Shown piece after piece: positions 46,776-57,794 of a DNA stretch of 60,069 nt. A program made the position numbers and the translations under genes. The notes below the pieces were generated by a model. That model worked only from the letters and a program-made list of their open reading frames with translations. It was not told the DNA's origin and did no database searches. The DNA is from Gnetum montanum. Taxonomy: Eukaryota > Streptophyta > Gnetopsida > Gnetales > Gnetaceae. Position 1 is the first letter of the stretch. Each line of letters starts with the position of its first letter. The stretch lies in assembly GCA_015680685.1 (NCBI GenBank), contig MNCI01019113.1, positions 95,705-155,773 on the forward strand. Reading direction: 5' to 3'.

Positions 46776-49700
46776 CTAATCGTCAAAAGTATAGTGCTTA
46801 TCAACTGCTTCAGAGACATCCCAGGTGCACTTCATTCCTTTTGGGAACACAACCAAATCTTTAGGTCTAATTTCAACGAAATCATTGTAACCATCTGGAT
46901 ATACTTTCACCTTCCCATCTAACAAATAACATGTCTCTCTGGCAGTATATGTCCAAGGAAATTTACTTGGAGGGCAGCCCCATCTGCAACCATCACACAA
47001 AACTTTGGCTTAAAGACATATCAGTGAATGCTGCAAATCTGATGTATGGAAATCACACAAATTTTGTAGTTTTCAGTGTCCAACATTGTAAGATACTTCT
47101 TAGCAATGTGAGGCAAGTTTACACAGCAAGTATTACAAAAAGACAACTTAATAATCAATAAGAACCAATTCCCCTTATGGAAAGCATTGAAACAATTGTT
47201 GAGTATAACAAATCTGCAATGGTGTACGACAGCAACAATAGCATATGACGGTACATTATTATGCAATTTACAAGGGTAGCATGCCAAAATTAACCTACTC
47301 CAAGACAAGTTCCCCATACATTATCAAACATTTATGTCCTAAGTAGAATAGCAAAAACTGGATATTTCATTCACAAAATCCAACCAGCCCTACGCCTCCA
47401 TTTATATTGAAGAAAGGTAGACTTGGCAAAAGAAAAAGTTGCCTATTTAACTAAAATTACTAAATGAAGCAATCTTCCAAAACTTCTGGGTCATAAATAT
47501 GAATTTATTAATCCAGTAAAACAAAAAGCAATTTGCCAATATCCTCATCTCGTATTTCTCATTTATCATTTAATACGTATCTTACGTGTATAAAAACTAC
47601 AAGCAACAATGTTTCAAAGCCTCAAGACATGCATGGTGAAAGATAAGTAATAAACCCAAATGCATGTAATTGGAAAAGGGTAGGATGATGATGTTGAATG
47701 TTTCAAAGCTTCAACAAAACATTTTTCACTTATCTGAAAAATTGATTTTTGCTGCATTATTGTTGAAGTGCTTGTGAACCTGTGAAGGCAATCTTCAGTT
47801 TTGAACCTAATATATCCAAAACTACAAATTTATGCATAATCATGAATGCCTTCATAGTTATCCCATTAAATCAATTTGGTATCCAGAGATAAATGGCCAA
47901 AGTATTAACTGCTGCCTACATCGAATTTAAGAAAACTGTCAAGCAAGCATGGCCAATAACCTGTAAAATGAAGCCCAAGCTTGTATCTTAAATTTTTGCA
48001 AGTTGTCTGCAAAAGGTACGATAATATAAACATTCCAGATCTCAATCTGCAGCACTGAAGACTTCATCACCCTAAAACTCTAACCAGAGTCCAAAAGTTA
48101 GATATTAATAATGAAGTTGTTCACTCCATATTTGGTTATTATACAGCTATCAAAGTATCTGGTTGGGTCAATTATCTATGTCAGTTATGCAAGAATATAT
48201 GTATAAAACATATTTCATATAAAAAACTAATAATCTCTGACTCTAAATATTTCTGCAAATTCTCTGCCTAGTTTTACAGTGATATCAGACGATGTCTTCA
48301 TAAAAGTCTATTGCCTTGCAGCATCACTCTGTTCCTATCTTCACCACGTTGGAAATTGACTTTTGATTTATTTAAATATAATGTAAAAAAATAACAATAC
48401 ATTCTAAATCCAATTATTCTCTTAAATTTCCTATTTATTTTGGACCCAATTGGGTCAATTCTCAAGCATTGTACCTTAATAAAAACGTATAGGTTAGGAT
48501 GCACTCTCTATTTGGAGACTAAATTTGAATCTAAGAGAAAATTTTGAAGGTATTAAAGCCTTCATTTCAATTTCTGTTTCCTGTTTAAAAAATTGTTGTT
48601 CTATATGCACAAAGACAGTACTAAAAACAACCGCCCTGCAGGAATAAGTCTTCAATCCTAGACCACTATTGATTTGCATTTATTTTCTTTTGCACTTTTG
48701 CAGTCCTTCTATCTTTTGTGATTAAATTGAGAAATACAACATTAGCATGATAAGATTTTCACGTTTGGCAAACCAAGATCAAAATTGCATTGACAGAGGT
48801 GCTATCTGGAGATACTGTGATGGAACCATTGCAGAACCAGCACATGTAAATGCCAACACAAAACTGGAATATTTAGAATTTCTCCAACTGTCACTCCTCT
48901 GATTGAATCATTGGAATGACTTACTATTTTGAAAACCAGGGCTATTCCTTGTCAATTTTCACCTTACCTTTAATTATACATAGGCATTTCACTATATGTG
49001 GCAACAAGCAACTTTGATTCGCTAATTCATAAGGCTCTTTATCTAGTAAATTAGATTAAGCCATTACTAGACAAGAAACTGATTCATCCATGCAAAACTT
49101 AGTTGATTGGAATAAATGGTCTGTGAGGCCTAAGCAAAGGAGAAGAAGATGCTTCCTTCACTGCCTCACCAGTTGCAGCGTCTTCTGTTCATGTAACATC
49201 CATGTCATACGTATTAGCTAAGAGTTGAGAATCTATATCCTAAAACGTCTTTCTCCAAGCTCAAACACAGTGCTATATCAAAGCTTGACTCTTCTAAATG
49301 AGATATGAGAAAGTCTCGAAAATTTATTTGGATCTAAAATCCCTTCTGCCTCCATCATGTTACCATTCTTCTCTTTGCACATGCATACATAATTTATGAG
49401 TCCAAGTAATCTAACTGCATGAAGTATAAAAGTTTAAAAGTTAGCCATATCACGTTTGGTGTTGGTGATGCACAAGGTACTTGTTCGTACTTTGACATTA
49501 AGGGGGAGCATTTTTGGAAATTGACATTAGATTTATTCAACAATTAACAATTCATTCTAATTTTGATTATTTCCAAAAATTTCATATTTTTTTGGCCTCA
49601 TTATTCTAGTCCAAACTGGTTCAATTTTCCAGCATTATAACCTAATAAAAAACTATAAATTAGCATGCATTCTATTTAATCAAACTGTGAATTTTGACTC

Positions 49701-52700
49701 CTCATAATCAGTGTTGCAGGACCCGGACTTCTGGGTAAACTTGTTTTCAACTTGAAACTTCGAATTGGCTAATGTGCACATAAGTTTGGGAAAGTTTGTC
49801 AACAAGACAATGAAAAATACATGTATTTAACCTCAAATCCGGCTTACCTGTTCAAACCTGTAAGCCTTGGTCAGACTTGCACTTGGCAAGTGCTTGTTGA
49901 GTTTGTGCAAATTTGACAATATTGCTCATAATCATTCCTTGTGTTATTAAGGACAGTGATGCATGATCTTCAACAGGTATAATGAAAAGAAAATTTGACA
50001 TAGAATTGCATATTCCTAGTGTTTTTTCCAGTGTTATGAGAGGCAAAGGCCACAAACACGCAAAGGTGCCAAAAGATTTTTTCATCAAATGGATTCTAAC
50101 TGGAATTTTCTACAAGGACACGAGTAAACCACAACTGGATTTTCTTTAAAAGAGAATGTTGTGTTGCAAAGATAAATCAAAGCTAAATTTGTGCAACAAG
50201 ATTGATAGCTCCGTCACCATCCTCAAATTTCAATGACGAAAACATAAATAAGAAATGATGCTGCAAATTCTCTAGTTTGTGAAGACGTTGCTACATAAAA
50301 ATTGATAACAATATTGATTTTTCTCTTTCAGGTAAGGGTTTGAACAAAATTCTGCATATTTGGAATTGTACTATCTTTTTCTTCAGATTCTTGGCTATTT
50401 TCAAAGATCTAAATCTTTTCTTCAACAGATGAACTATATTTTTTGACATTATCATATTAGTACTCCACACACAAAATATTTTACACATAATTTTCTACTT
50501 GTAAAACTTAGTGATAAATCAATGGTAATCTATCATTGTCCATATGCTCTTTTATACAGTGCTATGTATTTCTCAAAGTGCACAAGTGGACTTATAATTT
50601 TAATGTCAGTGTTCCAAAAGACATGCATGTTCCTATTTTGTTGAACTTCCAAATCTTCCTGTATTTTTTATAAGTCAGAATTTCATATACTAAGCCTTTG
50701 GGAACATTATCTGAAATGAAATAATTTCCAACACTTTCAGTAATCATTGACAACATTTTATTGAGAAGAAAACACTTTCTTTTATGAGAAGCAAAGTAAC
50801 ATATGTACAGCCAAATATCCAACATAACTTCCCTAATTCTTGCAATTATTGCCATTACGAAGGCTTCTTGTTTAATCAATTTTCCTATTTCGGAACACTG
50901 TAAATTACCTGAAGAAAGCAAGCAAAAACAGATAGAATCTACTGTTGCTCAAGGTTTGCACATTGGTACAACCTCTGCAGTTCCCAAAAGAACAAGGATG
51001 AATTTGTTTTCTTATGAGCTGAAATATAGGTTTTAAAAAACTATAGACACTATGAAAAGTTTTACATCCATTCAGACTACAATTAAGGTCAAGCAAACAC
51101 ATGAAACAAAGATAATGAGGGCTTTTTATAATTATTTCTAGTAAATTGTTACGCTTTGAAAGTCCTACAAAAAGACCCAACTCCTCCTTCACAAGTAAAT
51201 GTGTCAAAGGCAACACATCATAAGACTTTATTTTAAATCAGTTTGATACTTTGGATGGTTTAACGAAAGATGTCTCTGCTAAGAAAGCTTAATCCTTTTT
51301 ATTTCTTACTTTCCATATTAACTAAAAATTTTATCATATTATGACTTTTCACTAATAGGACATCCCGGCATTTTTTCTCTATTACTGCTGTCAAACAACA
51401 ATTTTCTACCAACTCATGTCTCATTTAAAATCATAGTTGTTCTCCTGTTTTTCTATGTTATCCTTTCTGAATTTATTTTTTAAATAAAGCTTTGTTATGT
51501 TTCAGGCTTTGACACCTCCTCCCCGTTTGAACAGTGAATTTTGAAGGCAATAAAGACTTTGTTTTTGCTCTATTATTTTTTGCAAGGAAAAATGTTCTTC
51601 TATTTGATTGCACCATGTTTGCATTGATGACTGTAAAACTTGTAAAACGTTTGTGATTTTAACATTTCACAGACAAAAAAACAAATTCATGCTCCTAAAA
51701 GATAAGCTCATTCAGGAAGGGCTCTCGGACATGTCTGATGATACAAACACTAATCAATTGATGATGCAGACAGAAGTAGAAGTTGAAGAATAATACCGCC
51801 ATTTAAACTATTAGAGTTTGCTTGGGTAGCCATTATTTTCATCTCATTGAATTAAACTTAAATGCTAAAGAGGCTATGCAGTACTCACCAAAGACCATTT
51901 CCATCTCAATGCTTTCTAACGTCATTTCACTTAACAACTATTTGAAAATAGCATTTCTCATGATGTCAACAGCTAGGGTTGGCTGCGAGACCAGCAATGT
52001 TTCCTATAAAAGGTTAGTAAAAATCTTGTTAATCTACAGTACCCTTTTTGCTTGAGTTTTGTAATTTGCTTGGGAGTAACTGTGGAGTTATTTAATTCCA
52101 TTGGTATTAGCGCACTATTTTGAAGATGTGTTCAAAATACATTACTATTGTTCAAATTTAATATACTTTAGAAATATTAATCCTGATGTAGTTTGTACAA
52201 AATTCATTGGTCTGATAAATTCTACTGGGTCTATGTGGTCATAATAAAACTTCGGTTTCGCTGTTGAATTTGCTTGGGATGATTGAGGAAAAATCAGGAC
52301 TTATGATTTTGACATGGTGACGGAAAAATGAGGTTCAATCTAATAATGGGAGGATGGTCAACACTCACCCAACCAGAATCAGTACCTCTTCATTGTCCTC
52401 GTGTATCCAGCAAAATTGCTATCTTGTGCTCAGAAAAGCATGGCTCAAATTACTAAGAAAATACATAAACAACATCGATTATTTTTAATTAGTGCTACAG
52501 GTAGAGATTTTTGTGCAGGTGACTCTTTCCTTCCTGCTCTGCTCTAAACATTTTTAACTTTTTGCTGCAGATCCGTTCATGAATAGTTTCTATTGCTTTC
52601 CAATTTCTTGCAAAAGTTTTGTTAGAATCTAATCTCAAACCATCAACCTCATTCCATGATCGTTGGATTCTTCAGGTTCGGTTTGCATTTAAGTTTTCTA

Positions 52701-53645
52701 GATATAGTTTTCTATATTCACTCTGTCTGAAGAGTATGTTGTATTTTATAAAACATGATTGAAGGGCATGGCAGAAAACACAGTTGCAAGCAGAGCCATT
52801 CTTACTTAAGGGAAGAACATGGGCATATTGCGTTGAAGCCTGGAATTTGAAATCATAGTTGGTGGCTGCTGGCAGGCAGGCAAATGGTTAACCCAAGTCA
52901 GCATCCACCTTTTATTGTTAAGTCTAGCGAAGAATATGTCAGGAACAGGAAAATTCGATATTGACCGTTAAGTAAATTTATAGATCTCCATTTTGTATTG
53001 GTTATTGTACAGTTATCTGGTTTCGATTGATGTGGCTGGGTTTACATTACATGTCAATCTTTCTGCATACTTTTCCATATCATTCCATTGAATCCAGCTC
53101 ACTAGAAATAGGAGGATATACGTGTGGATGTGCGTGTAATCCTTATCTGCACAATATTATTCCGATGTTTCTGGGGAGTTTCTTACCCTGTTTCATCTAA
53201 ACAAATATAAGCATCCACGCTGTTTAAAAACTGGAGATTCCAAAACCCTTTTACTGTAACTTTGCATTTGCTATGGGTTCAATTTCAAAGCAAAAGCTAC
53301 TAAACTATTACTACTAATTTTTGACATGTGTTCGTCAAATTGTCTCATCCTAGCAAATCTGAGCTAAAAAGTAAAGCCAATGAATTGTTAACGCTAACCA
53401 AAACGCAATAACAAATCTTACTTGGGCCAGGATCGAACATTGAGCTCCGATAGCCTGCTTTGAGGAGGTTCCCTTTCGATCCTGATCCCCATTTTTTCGA
53501 TGACAGGGCTCCCAACCTGGTTCTCCGCCATGGCTCTAACTCTTGCAGTAGAATAATTGGTTTTCAGGGATACTGCAACGCGAGCTGATTTATCTGCCAA
53601 ACCAAGGCCTTGAGCATGAGGGTAAAGGAAGAGGGTAGAAGCCAT
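46776..53645 (-). CDS. Cupin-domain protein (plant RmlC-like cupin, DUF861 type), two exons
   Basis: Minus strand. Exon 1 53645-53422 encodes MASTLFLYPHAQ... to SELNVRSWPK. Exon 2 46983-46776 starts with WGCPPSKFPWTY and ends in CTWDVSEAVDKHYTFDD. The donor is AA|GTAAGA and the acceptor TTGCAG|A; the joined codon AAA restores Lys in PKWGCP, as in land-plant homologues. The product is 143 residues, normal for the family. The single cupin barrel contains the family core ETCYLLDGKVKVYPDG and VVFPKGMKCTWDV. The first 60-odd residues look like an organelle transit peptide (no acidic start, Ser/Ala/Arg). Met at 53645 is preferred; an in-frame Met at 53732 would add a run of Ile encoded by an (atc)n stretch. 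Biochemical role unknown. Likely intact and expressed. Confidence 0.9.
48345..48620. repeat. Unclassified intronic repeat, copy 1 (others at 49507-49700 and 51470-51610)
   Basis: Copy 1 and copy 2 share 'ttggaaattgac-tt-gatttatt', a tract with 'ggacccaattgggtcaatt' or 'gtccaaactggttcaattt', and 'gcattgtaccttaataaaaac'. Copy 3 shares the later part, 'attttgaaggcaataaag' and 'gttcttctat'. Diverged; no protein. Confidence 0.55.
53112..53178. repeat. Duplication of cupin upstream sequence inside the intron (partner 53748-53818)
   Basis: Both copies share 'acgtgtggatgtg' and 'ttatctgcacaatattattcc' followed by 'cgatgt', with a 10-base difference between. The partner lies upstream of exon 1. Confidence 0.75.
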
Positions 53646-54395
53646 GATGATGATGACGATGATGATGTTAGTGTATAAAAAAGCTGCAAATATAGAATCA
53701 GAAGCCATACTGGTGCTCTTCTCCTGGACCAAAACTCCCCAGAATTAGGAGATACGTGTGGATGTGGGAAAATATCGTGGGTGTCATCATTATCTGCACA
53801 ATATTATTCCCGATGTCTTTTAGCGGGCAAGTTTTAGAACCAGGATTCACACAAGAGCAGGATAGAAAAGGCAGGTGTCTTCCTGTCCCTGAACAATAAT
53901 TTCGTGAGAAGCATTTCAACGGATGAAATCTCCATTGATCTTTCAAAGGCTGCCAGCCCACGGAGTAGCTTTCAGAATAAAGAGAGGGAGAAAGTGGAAG
54001 CAGCACGCATGGAAAAATCGTGCAATCATCATCTTCCAAATTGATGACTGAAATTGACGTATTAGTTGTTCCATCACAAAGCTGCAATCAGTATTCACCG
54101 CCACTAGATTCAAGCATTTTTTAAGTTAATTTATGTATTTTTAATCGGTTCCGGCGCGATCCCATCAGTGGGATCCGTCGCCATCAGTATGTACGGATCG
54201 AAGAGGCCCTCATACGGTTCCTTCTTTCATATTCCAGACGTTTCGAGATTTGTTGGAGGATCTCTACATTTTCAACTTGGCTATCAGATTGCCTGTCAAC
54301 ACCCGTACAAGAAAAACTGAACTGCCATTCTTGGAAACGTGAGGATAATGGAAAACTTCATATTTTATCAGCGAATCTTTCCTTGGGAATTGGGT
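53646..54395. promoter_or_regulatory. Upstream region of the cupin gene
   Basis: 750 bp between cupin exon 1 and the tRNA gene. It begins with an (atc)n-type stretch just before the start codon and includes the duplicated block at 53748-53818. No reliable TATA box was identified and no other gene is seen. Confidence 0.45.
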
Positions 54396-54399
54396 AAAA
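54396..54399 (-). terminator. RNA polymerase III terminator of tRNA-Asp
   Basis: TTTT on the minus strand, four bases after the tRNA 3' end. Confidence 0.7.
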
Positions 54400-54403
54400 G
54401 TTT

Positions 54404-54475
54404 CGCCGTTGCCGGGGATCGAACCCGGGTCACCCGCGTGACAGGCGGGAATACTTACCACTATACTACAACGAC
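54404..54475 (-). tRNA. tRNA-Asp (anticodon GUC)
   Basis: 72 nt on the minus strand. The acceptor stem GTCGTTG pairs with CAACGGC (one G-T pair) and the discriminator base is G, as expected for Asp. The anticodon loop is CTGTCAC between CCGCC and GGCGG-type arms. The internal A box (TAGTATAGTGG) and B box (GGTTCGATCC) are intact. No intron; CCA not encoded, as normal for nuclear genes. An upstream CAA-like motif (catcaaa) and a TATA-like element about 25 bases before the gene are typical of plant tRNA genes. Its 3' end is the sequence to which the primer sites of the two Athila-like elements in this window are complementary. Confidence 0.97.
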
Positions 54476-54495
54476 TTTGATGCGAAAGACCTCAT

Positions 54496-54502
54496 TATAA
54501 AT
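54496..54502 (+). promoter_or_regulatory. TATA box, possibly shared by the thylakoid-protein gene and tRNA-Asp
   Basis: tataaat on the plus strand about 70 bases before the first ATG of the protein gene. On the minus strand the same place reads atttataat, about 20-27 bases before the tRNA 5' end. Confidence 0.5.
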
Positions 54503-54748
54503 TCCATTTTATTAAGGATCAACCTATGACAGCAATCTCCAGTAGAGAATTTAGCTCCGTTAAATATGTCCAGTGTACATCATTTTCATCTCTCTACGAA
54601 GAAAAAAAATTGTTACCCGATAAAAGCTAAGCATCCAATAGAATCAGAGTATGAACTGACGGGTTATCCAATAAGATTTATTGTTGAAGATAACAAGGGA
54701 TATGATGAGGAGGAAGCAGCCTATCCACACAAATCCAAAACCAAAACC

Positions 54749-55237
54749 ATGGCATTGGCTTCCATGGCAGGCTGTGTAACTGCTGCTGTTGCTGTAACAC
54801 CTAATCCTGATGTTCACAGATTCAAAGCTAAAGCAAAGACACACAAATCCACGGTAGTAGCCTCTGCTACTTCAACACAGAGAAGGCAGTTTCTGACATT
54901 GCTTGCTGTGTCTAGTGTGCTCAGAGTTGGGTCAGCCCAGGCCAGAGAGAAGAAAAATGTACCCATCTTTGGAATCAGAAAACCCAGTCCTCCGGAAAAT
55001 GTTGCAGAGGAAACGGTTCTACCTCCGGATCGGACCCAAAGCTCTGCAGCTCAGAAGAATGTTAGTGGGTCTTCTTCCGACAGTAGTGGTGGTATCCTGA
55101 AGAGCACTGTGCAGAAAGCAGGGGCTACTTTTCCTCCTGATGCAGGTGTCCAAGCTGCAGCTGTGACTGTTGCAGAGTTGATTGGTGTTGTTGTTGCTTC
55201 TTCTGTTGTCAAAAAAATTGTTGCCCCGGAAGGTTGA
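54749..55237 (+). CDS. Predicted thylakoid-targeted protein, function unknown
   Basis: 162 residues from the ATG at 54749 (aaaaccATGG context). The start is Ala/Lys/Thr-rich, like a chloroplast transit peptide. Then comes a twin-arginine segment TQRRQFLTLLAVSSVL and a likely lumenal cleavage site SAQA/RE, the bipartite signal of the thylakoid Tat pathway. The mature part has VPIFGIRKPSPP, a Ser-rich linker and a hydrophobic C-terminal helix AELIGVVVASSVVKKIVAPEG that could anchor it. I recall similar small plastid proteins with an FGIRK motif but cannot name the gene. An upstream in-frame ATG at 54566 would add 61 non-transit-like residues and lies after the TATA box, so the start is uncertain. 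Single exon, intact. Confidence 0.78.
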   Translation: MALASMAGCVTAAVAVTPNPDVHRFKAKAKTHKSTVVASATSTQRRQFLTLLAVSSVLRVGSAQAREKKNVPIFGIRKPSPPENVAEETVLPPDRTQSSAAQKNVSGSSSDSSGGILKSTVQKAGATFPPDAGVQAAAVTVAELIGVVVASSVVKKIVAPEG

Positions 55238-55947
55238 GATAGAGTAAGATTCAGCGTCTTTTCTGTGGGAATTTTGATTGACTGATTGTTTATTATGGAT
55301 GATTCCTTCCAAGATCATGTAAATCCTCCAGGTTTATGCAGTGCTTATCTAGCGTGATTATGAGCACCTATTCTGTTTCAGGATTCATGACAGTTGTAAA
55401 TTCAAGTTTTTTACGCATATTATCTGAGAGTTTATTTTAATAATGCACCGTTTCCTTTTTGTTTATCCTGTATTAGAATCAACGGTGAATCTAATTATAA
55501 TAACACAAGTTGCGTCCCGGTCTAGAAATAACATTTGCTTATTTCTGCTTCCACTGAATGAAGTTTCGTTGTAAAGGGAATACCAAGACATGTAAACAGA
55601 ATTCTTTATCGCTTATTAATGTACGAGCTTTAAAACTTTGAATCACATTGTTTAGTTTAACGTTAAATTTGACGTGCCCTTTGACAAGAATATCTCTCCA
55701 TTAAAATTCTATTTCTTTAATTTAGAGAGGGAGACGGTACAAATTGAAGATGGGTATTTAATTCGTAACAATTTTATTTTCTTAATTTCATGGGTAAGCT
55801 TATATTACAAGTTTATCTTTAATTGTGTTATTTAGCAAATTTTTGAATAAAATAATAGAAGAAAATGTAATTGAGGTTAAACAATAAAAATATTTACTTG
55901 AATATTATTCTAGATTAAAATATTTGAATAAATGTATGGATATAATG
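55238..55947. other. 3' flank of the thylakoid-protein gene
   Basis: AT-rich 3' untranslated and intergenic sequence up to the LINE tail. No gene seen. Confidence 0.5.
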
Positions 55948-56890
55948 GTATCATCATCATCATCTTAGCCTTGTCCTAACAAAATGGGGATGGCTACATG
56001 AGTTCTTTTTTACTATTTCCCTCTATGAAGAGCTAGATCTTTGTTTATTTGCACTTTCTTCAAATCATCTTTGATCATTTTTTTTTCCATATCTTCTTTG
56101 GTCTTCCTTTTGGCAACTTTTTTGCAACGATGATGTATCAACCTTTGTTTATAAGCTCATTTTGTGATCTTCTTTGCACATGTCCAAACCATCGAAGCTA
56201 CCATTCTTGTAGCTTATCTAAAATATAAGTCACCCCAATTCTTCCTTTGATGTTTGTATTATGTAATTTATCTCTCCTATTAACATTCAACATCCATCAA
56301 AGCATTTGCATTTTTGCCACACTAATTTGTTGTTCATGCTTCTTTTGTACTACCTAATATTCAACACCATATAAGATAATAGGCTTAATTGCTACCCTTT
56401 AAAATTTCCCCTTCAATTTTATTGGTATTCTTTTATCACCTAGAACACTACTAGCTTGTCTCCATTTTGACCATCCTACCTTAATTCTATTTTTTATATC
56501 TTTATCAATTTGACTATCTAATTGAATGATTGATCCTAAGAAGAAGAATTGTTTGCAGCGATGGACTTTTTGGCCTTGAATTGTCACTTCTATTTCACCA
56601 TTGATTATGTTGTTATTAAAATTACATTCAATATATTCTATCTTACTTTTGCTAATTTTTAAGCCTTTTGATTCTAGAGCATATTTGCACTTCTCCATTT
56701 TAGAGGTAATATTCTCGAGTTATATCCACCAACATAATATCATCTACAAATAACATACATCAAGGGATTTCATCTTGTATTTCCTTTATTAATTCATCCA
56801 TAAAAATGGTAAATAAGTAGGGGCTAAGTGCAAACCCTTCATATATGATTGAAAAATCATATGTCATTCCACAAGTTGTTCTAATTTTAA
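55948..56890 (-). mobile_element. LINE (non-LTR retrotransposon), 3' part, minus strand
   Basis: On the minus strand: RT fragment with FALSPYLFTIFMDELI and the catalytic VDDI at about 56740. Next KGLKISKSKIEY, FFLGSIIQ, IKVGWSKWRQASSVL and KRIPIKLKGKF down to 56399. Then comes the typical plant LINE end with LRWFGHVQRR and RTHVAIP, and a (gat)n tail at 55950-55965. Several stops and a frameshift. The 5' part is cut exactly where the gypsy LTR starts at 56891, so the remainder may lie beyond the right end of the window. Confidence 0.85.
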
Positions 56891-57650
56891 TGGTAGTTAC
56901 GCGATATCGCGTCCATCGCCAAATCTATAAATAAGAGGCGACTCTCCCTTGTTTCTCATTCTAGGCCTAGACCATAGCGAAACTCTGGCAGTTTTACCTC
57001 TCCAGAGATAGAATAATTTCCATGTGCCCGTAGTAGGAGCTCTAAAGTGAACGGATCTTTATTCGAGCAAATATTGTACCTGAACACATGTTTGTGTACG
57101 GAAATAAAGACGAACTTCTTGGATAAACCTTGTAGTGCATGGAATAGGCTAAATAGGATTTTATTTACTGTTATTTATTGTTTATCATTTAAATGCTTTC
57201 TTAGTTCATTAAATCTCTCTCAACCCTTCTCTCCTAGTTAAGTGCATTTAGTACGACCACTTCGAGCATGTGCGTTACGCTTGGTGATCCCAACAACGAC
57301 TAGTGTTTGGTAACCAAGGTTGCATCAGTTCAAGGTGTGACCGGTAAGTGGGAACGAATATTGATGCTAGGTTAATTAAGGCTTAGTTAGTTAAAGTTAG
57401 TTAATTAGTCTCTTCACCCTTCACCTCGTCAGCATTGGAGATAAAACAGAAAAGACATAAAACTCATATACCTCAGACTTACTTACCCATACAACCGTGG
57501 CAAATACAAGTAAGTCTGGGAAGACAAGGAATGATTAACCTTAAGTGTTCCATAAGGCAGGTAGGCACTTAGTCTGCAGAGTTCGACCGGATCGCACGTG
57601 CTAGGCTTGTATTCGTATGGTTGAGTGTAGGGGTACCTCGTCACTCATCA
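56891..57650 (+). repeat. 5' LTR of the plus-strand Athila-like element
   Basis: 760 bp starting TGGTAG (diverged from the TGATGAG terminus at 437) and ending ACTCATCA. Aligned with 1-437 along its first part. A palindromic gcgatatcgc lies just after the start. Confidence 0.85.
56926..56933 (+). promoter_or_regulatory. TATA box of the plus-strand Athila-like LTR
   Basis: tataaata in the context aaatctataaataagagg, conserved in the LTR at 1-437. Confidence 0.65.
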
Positions 57651-57651
57651 T

Positions 57652-57669
57652 TGGCGTCGTTGCCGAGGA
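57652..57669 (+). other. Primer binding site (tRNA-Asp type)
   Basis: tggcgtcgttgccgagga, one base after the LTR. Matches the complement of CCA plus the tRNA-Asp 3' end in 16 of 18 positions (TGGCGCCGTTGCCGGGGA). Confidence 0.85.
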
Positions 57670-57794
57670 CTAAGTGTTTGTGCGCTAAGTAGAACATAGG
57701 AAATTATCGACATCGTTGGGAGCTTAAATGAACCCTTAGGGTTAATTAAACGAAAAATTATATAACGGTTAATCAGCACACCGAATAAGACACA

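Larger units (their letters stand above)
46984..53421 (-). other. 6.4-kb intron of the cupin gene
   Basis: 6438 bp, GT-AG on the minus strand. AT-rich, no coding gene. Contains three related repeat copies near 48345-48620, 49507-49700 and 51470-51610, and a short duplication of upstream sequence at 53112-53178. Homologous angiosperm genes usually have short introns, so this length suits a large genome. Confidence 0.85.

Noticed and set aside
46776-47000. A stand-alone 74-residue cupin fragment or pseudogene
   Set aside because: The first residues before WGCPP are intron sequence; a proper acceptor and an upstream exon complete the gene.
48298-52055. Short ORFs on both strands in the cupin intron
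   Set aside because: All under about 110 codons in AT-rich DNA, with no recognisable motif.
53418-53732. A stand-alone 104-residue membrane protein
   Set aside because: The Ile run comes from an (atc)n stretch upstream of the better start codon, and the end joins in phase to the cupin exon at 46983.
57652-57669. tRNA gene fragment
   Set aside because: It is a retrotransposon primer binding site next to an LTR, not a tRNA.
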